The position numbers were made by a program, and so were the translations under genes. Under the pieces are notes generated by a model. The model saw only the letters and a program-made list of their open reading frames with translations, ran no database searches and was not told the DNA's origin. Positions 37,029 to 46,156 of a stretch of 64,000 nucleotides of DNA are shown here, piece by piece. The first letter of the stretch is position 1; each line of letters begins with the position of its first letter. The DNA lies in the NCBI GenBank assembly GCA_913776245.1, contig CAJYLO010000031.1, positions 62,001 through 126,000 on the forward strand, read 5' to 3'. This stretch comes from an uncultured Chryseobacterium sp. GTDB taxonomy: Bacteria; Bacteroidota; Bacteroidia; Flavobacteriales; Weeksellaceae.

Positions 37029-39062
37029 ATGTCAAACAAAAAGATGATTACGGCTGCATTGCCTTATGCAAACGGGCCGGTTCATATAGGACATTTGGCA
37101 GGAGTTTATATCCCTGCTGATGTATATGCCAGATTCCAGAGAAGATTAGGGAAAGATGTTGCGTTTATCTGCGGTAGCGATGAACACGGAATTCCTATTA
37201 CCATAAGAGCTAAAAAAGAAGGGGTTACACCACAGGATATTGTGGACAAATACCACGAAATCATCAAAAAATCGTTTTCAGATCTAGGGATTTCTTTTGA
37301 TGAATATTCCAGAACAACTTCTGCAAATCATCGTACAACAAGTCAGGATTTCTTTAAAGTTTTGTATGAAAAAGGAAAATTTACCGAAGAACTATCTGAG
37401 CAGTATTTTGACGAGCAGGCGAATGAATTCCTTGCTGACAGATACATCGTGGGAACCTGCCCAAACTGTGGTAATGAAAATGCGTACGGAGATCAGTGCG
37501 AGAAATGTGGGTCTACCCTTTCGCCATCGGAATTGATTAATCCAAAATCTATGTTGAGCGGAAATGTCCCGATTTTAAAAGAAACAAAAAACTGGTATTT
37601 ACCATTAAATGAATACGAAGATTTCCTGAACGAATGGATCATCGAAGGTCACAAAGACGACTGGAAACCGAACGTTTACGGACAAGTAAAATCCTGGTTG
37701 AATGACGGACTTAAACCTCGTGCAATGACCAGAGATCTGAACTGGGGCGTTCCCGTTCCGCTTCCGAATGCAGAAGGAAAAGTGCTTTATGTATGGTTTG
37801 ATGCGCCGATTGGCTACATTTCTTTCACCAAAGAATGGGCAGAGAAAAACGGAAAAGACTGGAAAGATTACTGGCAAAGCGAAGAATCTGATTTGGTTCA
37901 CTTTATCGGAAAGGATAATATCGTGTTCCATTGTATCATTTTCCCTGCAATGATGAAGGCTCACGGCGATTTTATTATGCCGAAAAATGTCCCTGCTTTT
38001 GAATTTTTGAATCTTGAAAATGATAAGATTTCCACTTCAAGGAACTGGGCAGTCTGGGCACACGAATATGTTGAAGATTTCCCTGGTCAGCAGGATGTTT
38101 TGCGTTATGCGCTTCTTTCATCAGCTCCGGAAACCAAGGACAACAACTTTACCTGGAAAGATTTCCAGACGAAGAACAATTCGGAGTTAGTAGGGATTTT
38201 TGGGAACTTTATTAACAGAGTTGCTGTATTGATTCATAAATATTATGACGGAATTGTTCCAAAAGGCGATGTAAATGCTCCTGAATTAACTGAAATCAGT
38301 AAATCGGCGAAAGAAATTTCGGGTTTCCTGGAAAGCTATGAATTCAGAAATTCTTTAACAGCATTAATGAATTTAGCCCGTTTCGGAAACCAATATCTTC
38401 AGACAGAAGAGCCTTGGAAAACCATTAAAGACAATCCTGAAAAAGCAGCACATTCTTTATTTGTAGGCGCTCAGATTGCGGTTGCTTTGGCGCAGTTGTG
38501 TGAACCGTTTATGCCTTTCAGTTCTGAGAAATTATTAAATATGTTTAATGTTGAAAAATCCGTTTGGGACGATGTTGAAACAAAATCTGTTCTTATTGAA
38601 ACAGGTCATCAAATCAACGAAGCCTCTCTTCTTTTCTCAAAAATCGAAGACGATGTGATTGAGGCACAAATCCAAAAACTGGAAGACACCAAACAAAACA
38701 ATAAAAAAACAAACCCTAACGCAAATCCTATGAAAGACGAAATCACTTTTGATGATTTTACAAAAATCGACTTAAGAACAGCTACTATTCTTGAAGCTGA
38801 AAAAGTTGAAAAAGCAGATAAATTATTAAAACTAACTGTTGACACAGGTGTAGATGTAAGAACTGTGGTTTCAGGAATTGCAGAAAGTTTCACTCCGGAA
38901 GAAGTAATTGGAAAGCAGGTAATGATTTTACTGAATCTTGCGCCAAGAAAAATCAGAGGAATCGAATCTCAGGGAATGCTATTGTTAACCACAAAACCGG
39001 ACGGAAAATTGTCTTTCGTAACGCCGGACGAAACGGTGGAAAACGGGATTGAGATCGGATAA
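37029..39062 (+). CDS. metG: methionyl-tRNA synthetase
   Basis: This 677-residue class I enzyme charges tRNA-Met. It has HIGH at 19-22, a zinc knuckle with Cys144, Cys147, Cys157 and Cys160, the KMSKS loop in the variant form KISTS ([10 protein letters not shown]), the anticodon-binding helical domain and a C-terminal EMAP/Trbp111 tRNA-binding domain (about 570-677, after a Lys/Asn linker). The KISTS form is found in related MetRS and is not a defect. A terminator follows. Confidence 0.97.
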   Translation: MSNKKMITAALPYANGPVHIGHLAGVYIPADVYARFQRRLGKDVAFICGSDEHGIPITIRAKKEGVTPQDIVDKYHEIIKKSFSDLGISFDEYSRTTSANHRTTSQDFFKVLYEKGKFTEELSEQYFDEQANEFLADRYIVGTCPNCGNENAYGDQCEKCGSTLSPSELINPKSMLSGNVPILKETKNWYLPLNEYEDFLNEWIIEGHKDDWKPNVYGQVKSWLNDGLKPRAMTRDLNWGVPVPLPNAEGKVLYVWFDAPIGYISFTKEWAEKNGKDWKDYWQSEESDLVHFIGKDNIVFHCIIFPAMMKAHGDFIMPKNVPAFEFLNLENDKISTSRNWAVWAHEYVEDFPGQQDVLRYALLSSAPETKDNNFTWKDFQTKNNSELVGIFGNFINRVAVLIHKYYDGIVPKGDVNAPELTEISKSAKEISGFLESYEFRNSLTALMNLARFGNQYLQTEEPWKTIKDNPEKAAHSLFVGAQIAVALAQLCEPFMPFSSEKLLNMFNVEKSVWDDVETKSVLIETGHQINEASLLFSKIEDDVIEAQIQKLEDTKQNNKKTNPNANPMKDEITFDDFTKIDLRTATILEAEKVEKADKLLKLTVDTGVDVRTVVSGIAESFTPEEVIGKQVMILLNLAPRKIRGIESQGMLLLTTKPDGKLSFVTPDETVENGIEIG

Positions 39063-39086
39063 ACAAATAAAAACGTCATTAATACA

Positions 39087-39119
39087 AAAATCTTTTAGAA
39101 ATCATCTAGAAGATTTTTT
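39087..39119 (+). terminator. terminator of metG
   Basis: AAATCTTTTAGA and TCTAGAAGATTT form a 12-bp stem with one mismatch around a 5-base loop, followed by seven T, 25 bp after the metG stop codon. Confidence 0.8.
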
Positions 39120-39161
39120 TGCGCATAATTTTTGATGCTGCTTAAAAAACTTAACTTATTT

Positions 39162-40025
39162 ATGAGAAAAACATATTTTTTATTTCTGTTTATTACAATT
39201 ATCTCATGCGGAAAAAATAATAACAACGAAATGATATCTGCCGATCTGGCTTTAGTAGATAATGTAAGCGCCAAGAGTGAGACTAGCGATAAATTACTTC
39301 CTCCGCCCTATCCAATTGAGGAAAAAACAGCGCCAGATAATGCTCAAAAGATTTCCCAGAAAATCATTAAAACCGGTAGTATGGAAATAGAAGTTGGCAA
39401 TATCAGCAAAGCACAACAAATCATTAATGGTCATCTGAAAAAGCTGGACGCTTACAAGCAAGGAGAATCTTTCAATAACAGTGACAACAAGGAAACACTT
39501 AGGATGACCATCAGAGTTCCCAACCAGAATTTTGACAATCTGCTGCAATCATTCAGTTCAGAATTAGGAAATGTGGTTTCTAAAAATGTAGGCATAGATG
39601 ATGTTACAGAAGAATATACGGATGTTTCCATAAGACTTGAGAACAAATTGGTTTATCTGGAAAAATACCGGGACCTTCTGAAAAGAAGTAATAATACAAA
39701 GGACATGTTAGAAATTCAGGAAAAAATCCGCAATCTGGAAGAAGAAATAGAATCATCGAAAGGGAGACTGAAATTCATAGATGATAAAGTAAAATACAGT
39801 ACGCTTGAATTAACTTTAATTAAAAATAACCCAAGAAATGCAGTCACCTCAAACATTGGTTTTGGCAGCCAGTTTGCGGACTCTCTGGCAGAAGGGTGGA
39901 ATAACTTTGTAGGATTTATATTGGGACTGATTTCATTTTGGCCGTTCTTATTAATCCTTCCGGCGCTTATCATACTATTCAGAAAATGGAGGAATCGAAT
40001 AAAAAGACGAAACAATAAAAATTAA
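39162..40025 (+). CDS. DUF4349 lipoprotein with C-terminal membrane helix
   Basis: The start is placed at the ATG at 39162, giving MRKTYFLFLFITIISCGK as lipoprotein signal (Cys16); the longer frame begins with an unlikely TTG. The 287-residue product has the DUF4349 core (IIKTGSMEIEVGNISKAQ to KYSTLELTLI) including a coiled coil (about 165-215), then a long hydrophobic helix near the C-terminus (about 248-275) and a basic tail. Such proteins are anchored envelope components of unknown role; Ala/Thr of a lipobox plus a C-terminal helix means it may span from outer leaflet to inner membrane or be held only by the helix. Confidence 0.85.
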   Translation: MRKTYFLFLFITIISCGKNNNNEMISADLALVDNVSAKSETSDKLLPPPYPIEEKTAPDNAQKISQKIIKTGSMEIEVGNISKAQQIINGHLKKLDAYKQGESFNNSDNKETLRMTIRVPNQNFDNLLQSFSSELGNVVSKNVGIDDVTEEYTDVSIRLENKLVYLEKYRDLLKRSNNTKDMLEIQEKIRNLEEEIESSKGRLKFIDDKVKYSTLELTLIKNNPRNAVTSNIGFGSQFADSLAEGWNNFVGFILGLISFWPFLLILPALIILFRKWRNRIKRRNNKN

Positions 40026-40035
40026 TAAAAAAAAG

Positions 40036-40056
40036 ATTTTGAAAAATTTTCAAAAT
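40036..40056 (+). terminator. terminator of the DUF4349 gene
   Basis: A perfect 9-bp AT-rich stem (ATTTTGAAA / TTTCAAAAT) is followed by GTTTTTTTATTTT, 10 bp after the stop codon. Confidence 0.65.
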
Positions 40057-40094
40057 GTTTTTTTATTTTGGTTATATTCATCAAAACAATTCTT

Positions 40095-40568
40095 ATGAGA
40101 AAAATAGATCGTTTATTCGCAGAATATTCGGAAAGTCACAGAAATTCTACGAACAAACTGATTCACTGGATTTGTGTTCCTTTTATTTTCTGGAGCATTA
40201 TCGGATTTGTTTCGCTCATTCCGTCACAGCAGTTTTGTATGCTGTATTTTGGATGTATCAGTTTGGTAAGTCTTATTGCAGTTATTTTAGTCTCGGTTTA
40301 TTATTTCAGTCTGTCTTGGCGCATTGCCACGGTTATGATCATCATAATGCTGCTGATGGAGCATTTTGTTTTTGCCATCAGCCATCATTTTCCACAGAAG
40401 GCATGGTTGTTTTTTGCTGCAGTCTTTGTTTTAGCTTGGATAGGACAATTCTACGGACATAAAATAGAAGGCAAAAAACCAAGCTTTTTGAAAGACTTAC
40501 AGTTTCTTCTCATTGGTCCTGCCTGGCTTCTGCATTTTATTGTTAAAAAATCAGGAGTAAAATACTAA
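40095..40568 (+). CDS. Mpo1-like (DUF962) membrane protein
   Basis: The start at 40095 (MRKIDRLFAEYSESHRN) is chosen because this is the conserved opening of the DUF962 family; the 157-residue product has the HRNxxNKxIHWICVP motif (about 14-29), then four hydrophobic segments and GHKIEGKKPS before the last helix. Yeast Mpo1 is an iron-dependent dioxygenase that alpha-oxidises 2-hydroxy fatty acids and uses conserved His residues like those seen here. Bacterial function is inferred. It ends 10 bp from the convergent methyltransferase gene. Confidence 0.85.
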   Translation: MRKIDRLFAEYSESHRNSTNKLIHWICVPFIFWSIIGFVSLIPSQQFCMLYFGCISLVSLIAVILVSVYYFSLSWRIATVMIIIMLLMEHFVFAISHHFPQKAWLFFAAVFVLAWIGQFYGHKIEGKKPSFLKDLQFLLIGPAWLLHFIVKKSGVKY

Positions 40569-40578
40569 AACGTTTTTA

Positions 40579-41283
40579 TCAGTTTTTAATCAATCTCGCC
40601 AGGTAAGAATCCTCATCCTGTAAAATTTTTTCAATCTTAAAAGCATTATGTTCTGCGGCATTCTTCAAAGTATTGAAATCGAGATATAACCATTTTATCG
40701 GTTCTTCCGATTCGCCTTTATAGTGAACGATATAATCCAGCTCACCATAGTAGCCATCCGCAGGAATTAAAATCCCGCCATCTTCGTCTTCGTCAAACAT
40801 ATACAGTATATCCGTGCTGTCTATAAGAATCTGCCCTTTTGGATTCAGCAATGAATGAAGCTTTTTGAGATAAATATCAATGACATTTAAACTTTGAAAA
40901 ATGCCGGTTCCGTTCATTAACAACAGAATCGTGTCGAATGTTCCGTCTGAAAATTGCAGCATATTTTGCGTAGCAACATTCCTGATGCCTCTAAGCCGGC
41001 AAACTTCAATTGATTTTGGCGAAATATCCAATGCTGTAACTTCAAGATTTCTTTCATTCTGAAGATAAAGAGAATGTGAACCAGCTCCTGCGCCGATATC
41101 CAGAACTTTTCCGTGAGCCAATTTCAAAGCTTTCTGTTCGATTTTATTCATCCCGTCAAAATCTCGGAAAAGATAATCCACAGGAAGTTCGTCCAGTTCG
41201 GAAATAGAAGTTTCGGTTTGCAGATCTTCAGGATTATCATTGTGATAATAATCCCAGATTGCACGTCCCATAAGGTCTTTCAT
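40579..41283 (-). CDS. class I SAM-dependent methyltransferase
   Basis: This 234-residue protein has the Rossmann methyltransferase motif I VLDIGAGAGSHSLYL (about 56-70), an acidic end of strand 2 (VTALDISPKSIEV) and motif III LLNPKGQILIDSTD. The N-terminal part MGRAIWDYYHND is shared by a group of uncharacterised methyltransferases in Bacteroidota. The substrate is unknown. Single gene, convergent with the Mpo1-like gene. Confidence 0.88.
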   Translation of the reverse strand: MKDLMGRAIWDYYHNDNPEDLQTETSISELDELPVDYLFRDFDGMNKIEQKALKLAHGKVLDIGAGAGSHSLYLQNERNLEVTALDISPKSIEVCRLRGIRNVATQNMLQFSDGTFDTILLLMNGTGIFQSLNVIDIYLKKLHSLLNPKGQILIDSTDILYMFDEDEDGGILIPADGYYGELDYIVHYKGESEEPIKWLYLDFNTLKNAAEHNAFKIEKILQDEDSYLARLIKN

Positions 41284-41390
41284 AGCGGTTATTGTAAGTG
41301 CAAAGATAAAGCTTAAAATTTTTATTAATAACTATGAATTAACAAAATCATCTGATCCTGCTCAAGATGACACTAAATGTTTAATCTACC

Positions 41391-41425
41391 ATTGTCAAGC
41401 TGAGCGGAGTCGAAGCTCTGTCAAA
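41391..41425. repeat. copy of the CTCAGCTTGAC intergenic repeat
   Basis: The segment around 41395-41420 contains GTCAAGCTGAGCGGAGTCGAAG, the reverse complement of which shares GCTCAGCTTGAC with 60220-60231. This word is a frequent dispersed intergenic motif in Bacteroidota. Confidence 0.45.
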
Positions 41426-41548
41426 AAAAATATTACCCGCCAATTTTTGTTTAATTTAATAATCATAACCATTACTTTTTTCTATTTACTGGCGGTTCAG
41501 ATTTTGCTAATAATGCCTAAATTGTATTTCCAATTTTGAAATCAATCT

Positions 41549-42691
41549 ATGACAGATAAAAATAAAAACTATCAGAAGGGATTCACGTTCAGCAAGCACG
41601 TTCCGGAAGAGGTTTCAGATTTTGACAGGGTTTTCGGGATTTTCAAGGATCTGCTCATCCACACTTCGGGAGATCTGGATGAAGCCTTTGACTGGCTGGA
41701 TATGCTGGATAAAGAATACGATATTTTCAATGAAAACTATACGTTGGAGAATTTTATCGAAGACCTGAAAAAACGGGGCTACATCCGGGAAGAGATCGAT
41801 ACCGAAGATGGCAACACCGGACCAGGGGAAGGTAAAAATGTCCTGACTGCCAAGCTGGAAGCTGCCTTACGCGAGTATGCACTTGACCAGATTTTCGGCA
41901 AGCTCAGGAAAAGCGGCGTCGGCAATCACAGAACCAACAAGACCGGCACAGGCGATGAAAAAGACGGCGAGAATCGTAATTTCCAGTTCGGCGATGACCT
42001 TGCTCTTGTGAATCTGACAGAAAGCATTAAAAATGCTCAGATCAATAACGGAATTGCTGATCTCAGGTTAACGGAAAATGACCTCATCGTAGAAGAAACC
42101 AAGCATAAGGCGCAAATGAGCACGGTTCTGATGATTGACATCAGCCACTCGATGATCTTATATGGCGAAGACAGAATCACGCCTGCCAAAAAAGTAGCGA
42201 TGGCTTTGGTAGAACTCATCAAAAGAAAATATCCGAAAGATTCCATCGACATCATTGTTTTTGGGAATGATGCGTGGCCGATCCAAATTAAAGATTTGCC
42301 TTATCTGCAAGTCGGGCCTTACCATACCAACACGGTTGCCGGATTGGAATTAGCAATGGATATTCTCCGAAGAAAAAGAAATACCAATAAGCAAATCTTT
42401 ATGATTACGGATGGAAAACCAAGCTGTCTCAAACTCCCAAACGGCGAATATTATATGAACAGTGTTGGACTTGATGAAAAAATCGTCTCCGAATGTCTCA
42501 ATAGAGCGGCACAAGCTAGAAAACTGAAAATCCCGATCACCACTTTTATGATTGCACAAGACCCTTATCTGAGACAATTTGTGAAAGCCTTCACGGCTCA
42601 GAATAAAGGAAAAGCTTTCCTAACCGGACTTTCTGGTTTAGGACAAATGATTTTTGAGGATTACGAGAAAAACAGGATTAAAAGGATTTAA
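41549..42691 (+). CDS. VWA-domain (CoxE/BchD-like) protein partnered with a MoxR-type AAA ATPase
   Basis: This 380-residue protein has an N-terminal helical part (1-130), a low-complexity Gly/Asn/Asp linker and a von Willebrand A domain with a complete MIDAS: DISHS (DxSxS) at about 197-201, a Thr in the HTNTVAG loop, and Asp in MITDGKPS. It resembles magnesium-chelatase subunit D-like VWA proteins. It pairs with the AAA gene 155 bp downstream; such pairs act as metal-dependent chaperone machines on a client that is not identified here. Confidence 0.85.
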   Translation: MTDKNKNYQKGFTFSKHVPEEVSDFDRVFGIFKDLLIHTSGDLDEAFDWLDMLDKEYDIFNENYTLENFIEDLKKRGYIREEIDTEDGNTGPGEGKNVLTAKLEAALREYALDQIFGKLRKSGVGNHRTNKTGTGDEKDGENRNFQFGDDLALVNLTESIKNAQINNGIADLRLTENDLIVEETKHKAQMSTVLMIDISHSMILYGEDRITPAKKVAMALVELIKRKYPKDSIDIIVFGNDAWPIQIKDLPYLQVGPYHTNTVAGLELAMDILRRKRNTNKQIFMITDGKPSCLKLPNGEYYMNSVGLDEKIVSECLNRAAQARKLKIPITTFMIAQDPYLRQFVKAFTAQNKGKAFLTGLSGLGQMIFEDYEKNRIKRI

Positions 42692-42846
42692 AAGAAGATT
42701 CAAGAATCAAGGCAAAAGTAAAAAGATAAAATAACTTTGCTGAGCGAAGCGCCTTTGCGAATCCAAAATATAACAGTTAGTAATAAAAACCTTTGCGGAC
42801 TTTGCGTTAAAAATCTGCACACATAAAAATAATTATTATTATAAAA
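42692..42846. other. spacer between VWA and AAA genes with intergenic repeat words
   Basis: The spacer contains GCGAAGCGCCTTTGCG (about 42744-42759) and CTTTGCGGACTTTGCGTT (about 42791-42808), the same word family as downstream of lysS. No promoter with both boxes is obvious. Confidence 0.35.
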
Positions 42847-44301
42847 ATGAAAAACGATACAACATTCAAAGAATTAAAACAATCAGGTTATACCGATAAA
42901 ACCGTCAATCAGGAAATCCAGGCGAACCTGATTGCTAAAATCAAAGCTAAAGAACCGGTTTTCGAAGGTCTTTACGGTTACGAGGATACTGTGATTCCAC
43001 AATTGAAGAAAGCGATTTTGGCGGGTCATCACATCAATCTTTTAGGGTTGCGTGGACAGGCAAAAACCAGAATTGCCAGAAGTATGATCCATCTTCTGGA
43101 TGAGTATATGCCGATTGTCAAAGGTTCGGAAATCAATGACAGCCCGTTTCACCCGATTTCAAAATTCGCCAGAGATCTGATTGCAGAGCTGGGAGATGAA
43201 ACGCCTATTTCCTGGGTTCACCGCTCCGACAGATTCTTTGAAAAACTGGCAACACCGGATGTAAATGTGGCAGATTTAATTGGCGATATTGACCCGATCA
43301 AAGCGGCGACTTTGAAGCTGCCATATTCCGATGAGCGTGTTTTACATTACGGGATGATTCCGAGAGCGAACCGTTCTATTTTTGTATTGAATGAATTGCC
43401 GGATTTGCAGGCGAGAATTCAGGTTTCTTTGTTTAATATTTTGCAGGAAGGCGATGTTCAAATCAGAGGTTTCCAGTTGAGAATGCCTTTGGATATTCAG
43501 TTTGTGTTTACGGCGAATCCCGAAGATTATACCAACCGTGGAAGCATTGTGACACCTTTGAAGGACAGAATCGGTTCTCAGATCTTTACACACTATCCGA
43601 AAACCATTGAGCTGGCGAGACAAATTACCGAACAGGAAGCTTTGATTTCCGAGGATGACAAAGCCAAAATCCAGGTTCCGGATTTAGCAAGAAATCTTCT
43701 GGAAGAAGTCGCTTTTGCCGCCCGGGAAAGCGAATATGTTGATGCGAAAAGCGGAGTGAGTGCACGTCTCACCATCAGCGCAATGGAAAACCTGATTGCC
43801 GCCGCAAAACTCCGGCTATTAGAATCCGGTTCAGAAAAAACCAACATTCGTCTGATAGATTTTATGTCGATTATTCCATCGATTACGGGTAAAATCGAAT
43901 TGGTTTATGAAGGCGAGCAGGAAGGTGCAGATTTTGTGGCAAAAATTTTAATTGATGATGCCGTGATGACCCAGTTCGAAAGCTTGTTTCCGAGGATTCC
44001 GAAGCTGGAAAAAGAAGGTCTTAAAAATGCTTACACAGATTTGATTCAATGGTTCAATAAAAACCAGCTGGAGCTATACTATGCGGATACGGATGAGGAA
44101 TTTTATCAAAAACTAAACAGCATCAAACCACTAACAACATTAATTGAAGATAATGTTCCGGAATTGGATGAAGCCGATAAAAACTTTTGTAAAGAGTTGG
44201 TGCTTTGGGCTCTGACGATTAATAAAAAACTGGATAAGTCTGAGAATGCTTCGGCATTTAGTTTTGAGTCTACGGGAATAGGCCAGTTTTTCAGAAATTA
44301 A
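42847..44301 (+). CDS. MoxR/magnesium-chelatase-like AAA+ ATPase
   Basis: This 484-residue ATPase has Walker A GLRGQAKT (about 61-68), Walker B-like FVLNELPDL (about 178-186), and a sensor 1 region VFTANPEDYTNRG followed by an arginine-bearing TPLKDRIGSQ. These fit the BchI/MoxR clade of AAA+ proteins, although it is longer than BchI. It presumably forms a ring that works with the upstream VWA protein to insert a cofactor into or remodel a client protein. The client is unknown; no chelatase or dehydrogenase genes adjoin. Confidence 0.87.
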   Translation: MKNDTTFKELKQSGYTDKTVNQEIQANLIAKIKAKEPVFEGLYGYEDTVIPQLKKAILAGHHINLLGLRGQAKTRIARSMIHLLDEYMPIVKGSEINDSPFHPISKFARDLIAELGDETPISWVHRSDRFFEKLATPDVNVADLIGDIDPIKAATLKLPYSDERVLHYGMIPRANRSIFVLNELPDLQARIQVSLFNILQEGDVQIRGFQLRMPLDIQFVFTANPEDYTNRGSIVTPLKDRIGSQIFTHYPKTIELARQITEQEALISEDDKAKIQVPDLARNLLEEVAFAARESEYVDAKSGVSARLTISAMENLIAAAKLRLLESGSEKTNIRLIDFMSIIPSITGKIELVYEGEQEGADFVAKILIDDAVMTQFESLFPRIPKLEKEGLKNAYTDLIQWFNKNQLELYYADTDEEFYQKLNSIKPLTTLIEDNVPELDEADKNFCKELVLWALTINKKLDKSENASAFSFESTGIGQFFRN

Positions 44302-44445
44302 AATTATCTGATTATAATGATATTAATGTAACGTGAGTAACGTGAGTTCGAGATACAAAATTTATAAATTAATTGATAATTAATTTATTGCGTTTTATCA
44401 ATAGCTTCAGGCCTTAGCCCGATGTAACGATTGAAGTTCAAAATG

Positions 44446-44525
44446 GGCTTTAGCCAAAAATTAAAAATATGTTTTGGCTAAAGCCTATTTTTCTATCCAC
44501 TATCAAAAATGGGCTAAAGCCCATT
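44446..44525. repeat. palindromic GGGCTTTAGCCC repeat cluster
   Basis: GGCTTTAGCCAAAA (44446-44459) is repeated in inverted form at 44472-44485, and AATGGGCT-AA-AGCCCATT at 44508-44525 is a third copy of the same core. This word is a known kind of dispersed intergenic repeat in flavobacteria. Confidence 0.7.
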
Positions 44526-44573
44526 CCTATTGATATTTTTGCATCAATTTTAAATCGAACTCACTATTAATCA

Positions 44574-44604
44574 AAGAACCTCAGCCGACAGGTCTGAGGT
44601 TCTT
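44574..44604. terminator. terminator between AAA gene and efflux operon
   Basis: AAGAACCTCAG and CTGAGGTTCTT form a perfect 11-bp stem around a 9-base loop, followed by ATTTTTAAT. It can serve the + strand AAA gene and, less well, the minus strand. Confidence 0.8.
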
Positions 44605-44613
44605 ATTTTTAAT

Positions 44614-44729
44614 AGCCCCGATTGCAGTGGAAATCCTTTTTGCGAGAGGCTATGCCGAGCAAAAAGATTGACTTTGTCGAACCACTTCGCTAGGTTTGTA
44701 ACGGAAAGCGGGATTAAGCTCCTAAAAAA
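44614..44729 (-). repeat. REP-like element B, abutting the OMF stop codon
   Basis: It starts AGCCCCGATTGCAGTGG and ends GCGGGATTAAGCTCCTAAAA, matching both ends of element A (27091-27175), while its middle shares GAACCACTTCGCTAGGTTTG with element C. It ends 3 bp before the TAA of the outer-membrane factor gene. Confidence 0.75.
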
Positions 44730-44732
44730 TAT

Positions 44733-46136
44733 TTAAAACTGTCCGCCTCCGAGTGCTCTGTAAAATTCGGTCACCGCTTGCAACTGTTGAAGCTTGTCAT
44801 TGACTCCAGCTAATTTTGCCGCTAACAATGATTGTTCAGAAGTCAGAACATTGACATAATTGGTATTAGATGAATAAGTCAGCAATTCTTTGTTGAACTC
44901 CACCGCCTTTTCCAAAGACTGAATCTGGAGCTGCCTTGTCGCTTCTTTTTCCCTGGCTTTTTGATAAGATAATAAAGAATTGGACACCTCGGACCCAGCA
45001 GTTAACAATGTTTTTTCAAAGGTGTAATACGCCTGCATTTTTCTGGCTTCCATTATTTTCACCTGCGCTTTTCTGTTACCCATCTGGAAAATATTCTGCG
45101 TCAGTGTTCCGCCTGCTGTGTAAAACAGGGAATTGGTGAAAAAGTCTTGCAAAGTTCTGGAAGACAGCCCTAAAGTGCCTGTAATATTGAGCGCAGGATA
45201 AACCTGGGCCATTGCTATATTTTTATTTTCAAATGCCTGACGGAAGGATAATTCTGCAGCCTGAACATCCGGACGATTTTTCAGCAATGATGCCGGAATG
45301 CCTGTTTTAAGATCCGTATAAACCAGTTGAGAATCAATAGAATTTCTATCGATGGATTGCGGATTATCATTCATAAGAATACTCAATGCGTTTTCCGTCT
45401 GCTGGATTTGCAATTCCAAATCCGGAACCGTCAACTGCGCTGAGTAGAGATTGGCCCGGCTCTGCTCCACATCGGCTCCTGTAAGATAAGCAGCTTCCAT
45501 CAAAGCTTCCACTGTTTCCACGTCTTTTTTCCTAAGCTCGATGGTTTGTTTCGTGATTTCCAATTGCTTGTCCAAAGAAATCAGCTGATAATAGAGATTT
45601 GCTGCCTGCGCAACCAATTGTGTCTGCACCGCACGTTTGGCCGCATCGGTCTGAAGAAATCCTGCGTAAGCTGATCTTTTCAGGGATTTGATCCTTCCCC
45701 AGATATCAACCTCCCAACCGGTAGAAATCCCTAATCTGTAAACCAGAAGATCTGGCATTATAAAATTTCCGCCTTGCGCCGCCGCACTGTTTTTAGTTTC
45801 TGTGACAGAAGCTGTAGCGTCTAAACTGGGAAGATTCTGTAACCTGGATTGTTTGAAAACCGCATCGGCTTCCTGAATCCTGGCAACAGCAACTTTCAGG
45901 TCAAGGTTATTATCAATTGTTTTTTTAATTATCGCTTGAAGTTTGGCATCTGTAAAAATATGATTCCATGCAACATTAGCTGTAGAAACACTGTCATTGC
46001 TGGTTTTCTGGCGGAACAGATTATCCTGCCTGCTTTTTTCAATCTGCGGATCCTGATAGGTGTCGGTTACTTTACAAGAATAAAATAAACCCGCGATACC
46101 AGCCAACAGAACTAAATTTATGATTTTAATTTTCAT
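44733..46136 (-). CDS. RND efflux outer-membrane factor (TolC/OprM family)
   Basis: This 467-residue lipoprotein (LAGIAGLFYSCKVTD, Cys21) has the duplicated OEP architecture with long alpha-hairpins (about 70-160 and 270-360) and short barrel strands. It forms the outer-membrane channel of the tripartite pump encoded by the two upstream genes, 20 bp from the permease. The mature start KVTDTYQDPQ is typical of Bacteroidota members. Confidence 0.94.
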   Translation of the reverse strand: MKIKIINLVLLAGIAGLFYSCKVTDTYQDPQIEKSRQDNLFRQKTSNDSVSTANVAWNHIFTDAKLQAIIKKTIDNNLDLKVAVARIQEADAVFKQSRLQNLPSLDATASVTETKNSAAAQGGNFIMPDLLVYRLGISTGWEVDIWGRIKSLKRSAYAGFLQTDAAKRAVQTQLVAQAANLYYQLISLDKQLEITKQTIELRKKDVETVEALMEAAYLTGADVEQSRANLYSAQLTVPDLELQIQQTENALSILMNDNPQSIDRNSIDSQLVYTDLKTGIPASLLKNRPDVQAAELSFRQAFENKNIAMAQVYPALNITGTLGLSSRTLQDFFTNSLFYTAGGTLTQNIFQMGNRKAQVKIMEARKMQAYYTFEKTLLTAGSEVSNSLLSYQKAREKEATRQLQIQSLEKAVEFNKELLTYSSNTNYVNVLTSEQSLLAAKLAGVNDKLQQLQAVTEFYRALGGGQF

Positions 46137-46156
46137 TGTTTTTACGTTGATTTAAA

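Larger units (their letters stand above)
44302..44732. other. 431-bp intergenic region made of repeats
   Basis: Between the convergent AAA and efflux genes there is no gene. It holds a 14-bp perfect hairpin (44446-44459 / 44472-44485), an 18-bp palindrome (44508-44525), a terminator (44574-44604) and REP-like element B (44614-44729). Confidence 0.75.

Noticed and set aside
38030-38050. Defective KMSKS loop in MetRS (KISTS)
   Set aside because: The KISTS form is known in related MetRS; the rest of the enzyme is intact.
40055-40462. Alternative + strand frame overlapping the Mpo1-like gene
   Set aside because: It is rich in Cys, Phe and Tyr in odd patterns and overlaps a frame with a clear DUF962 motif; a shadow frame.
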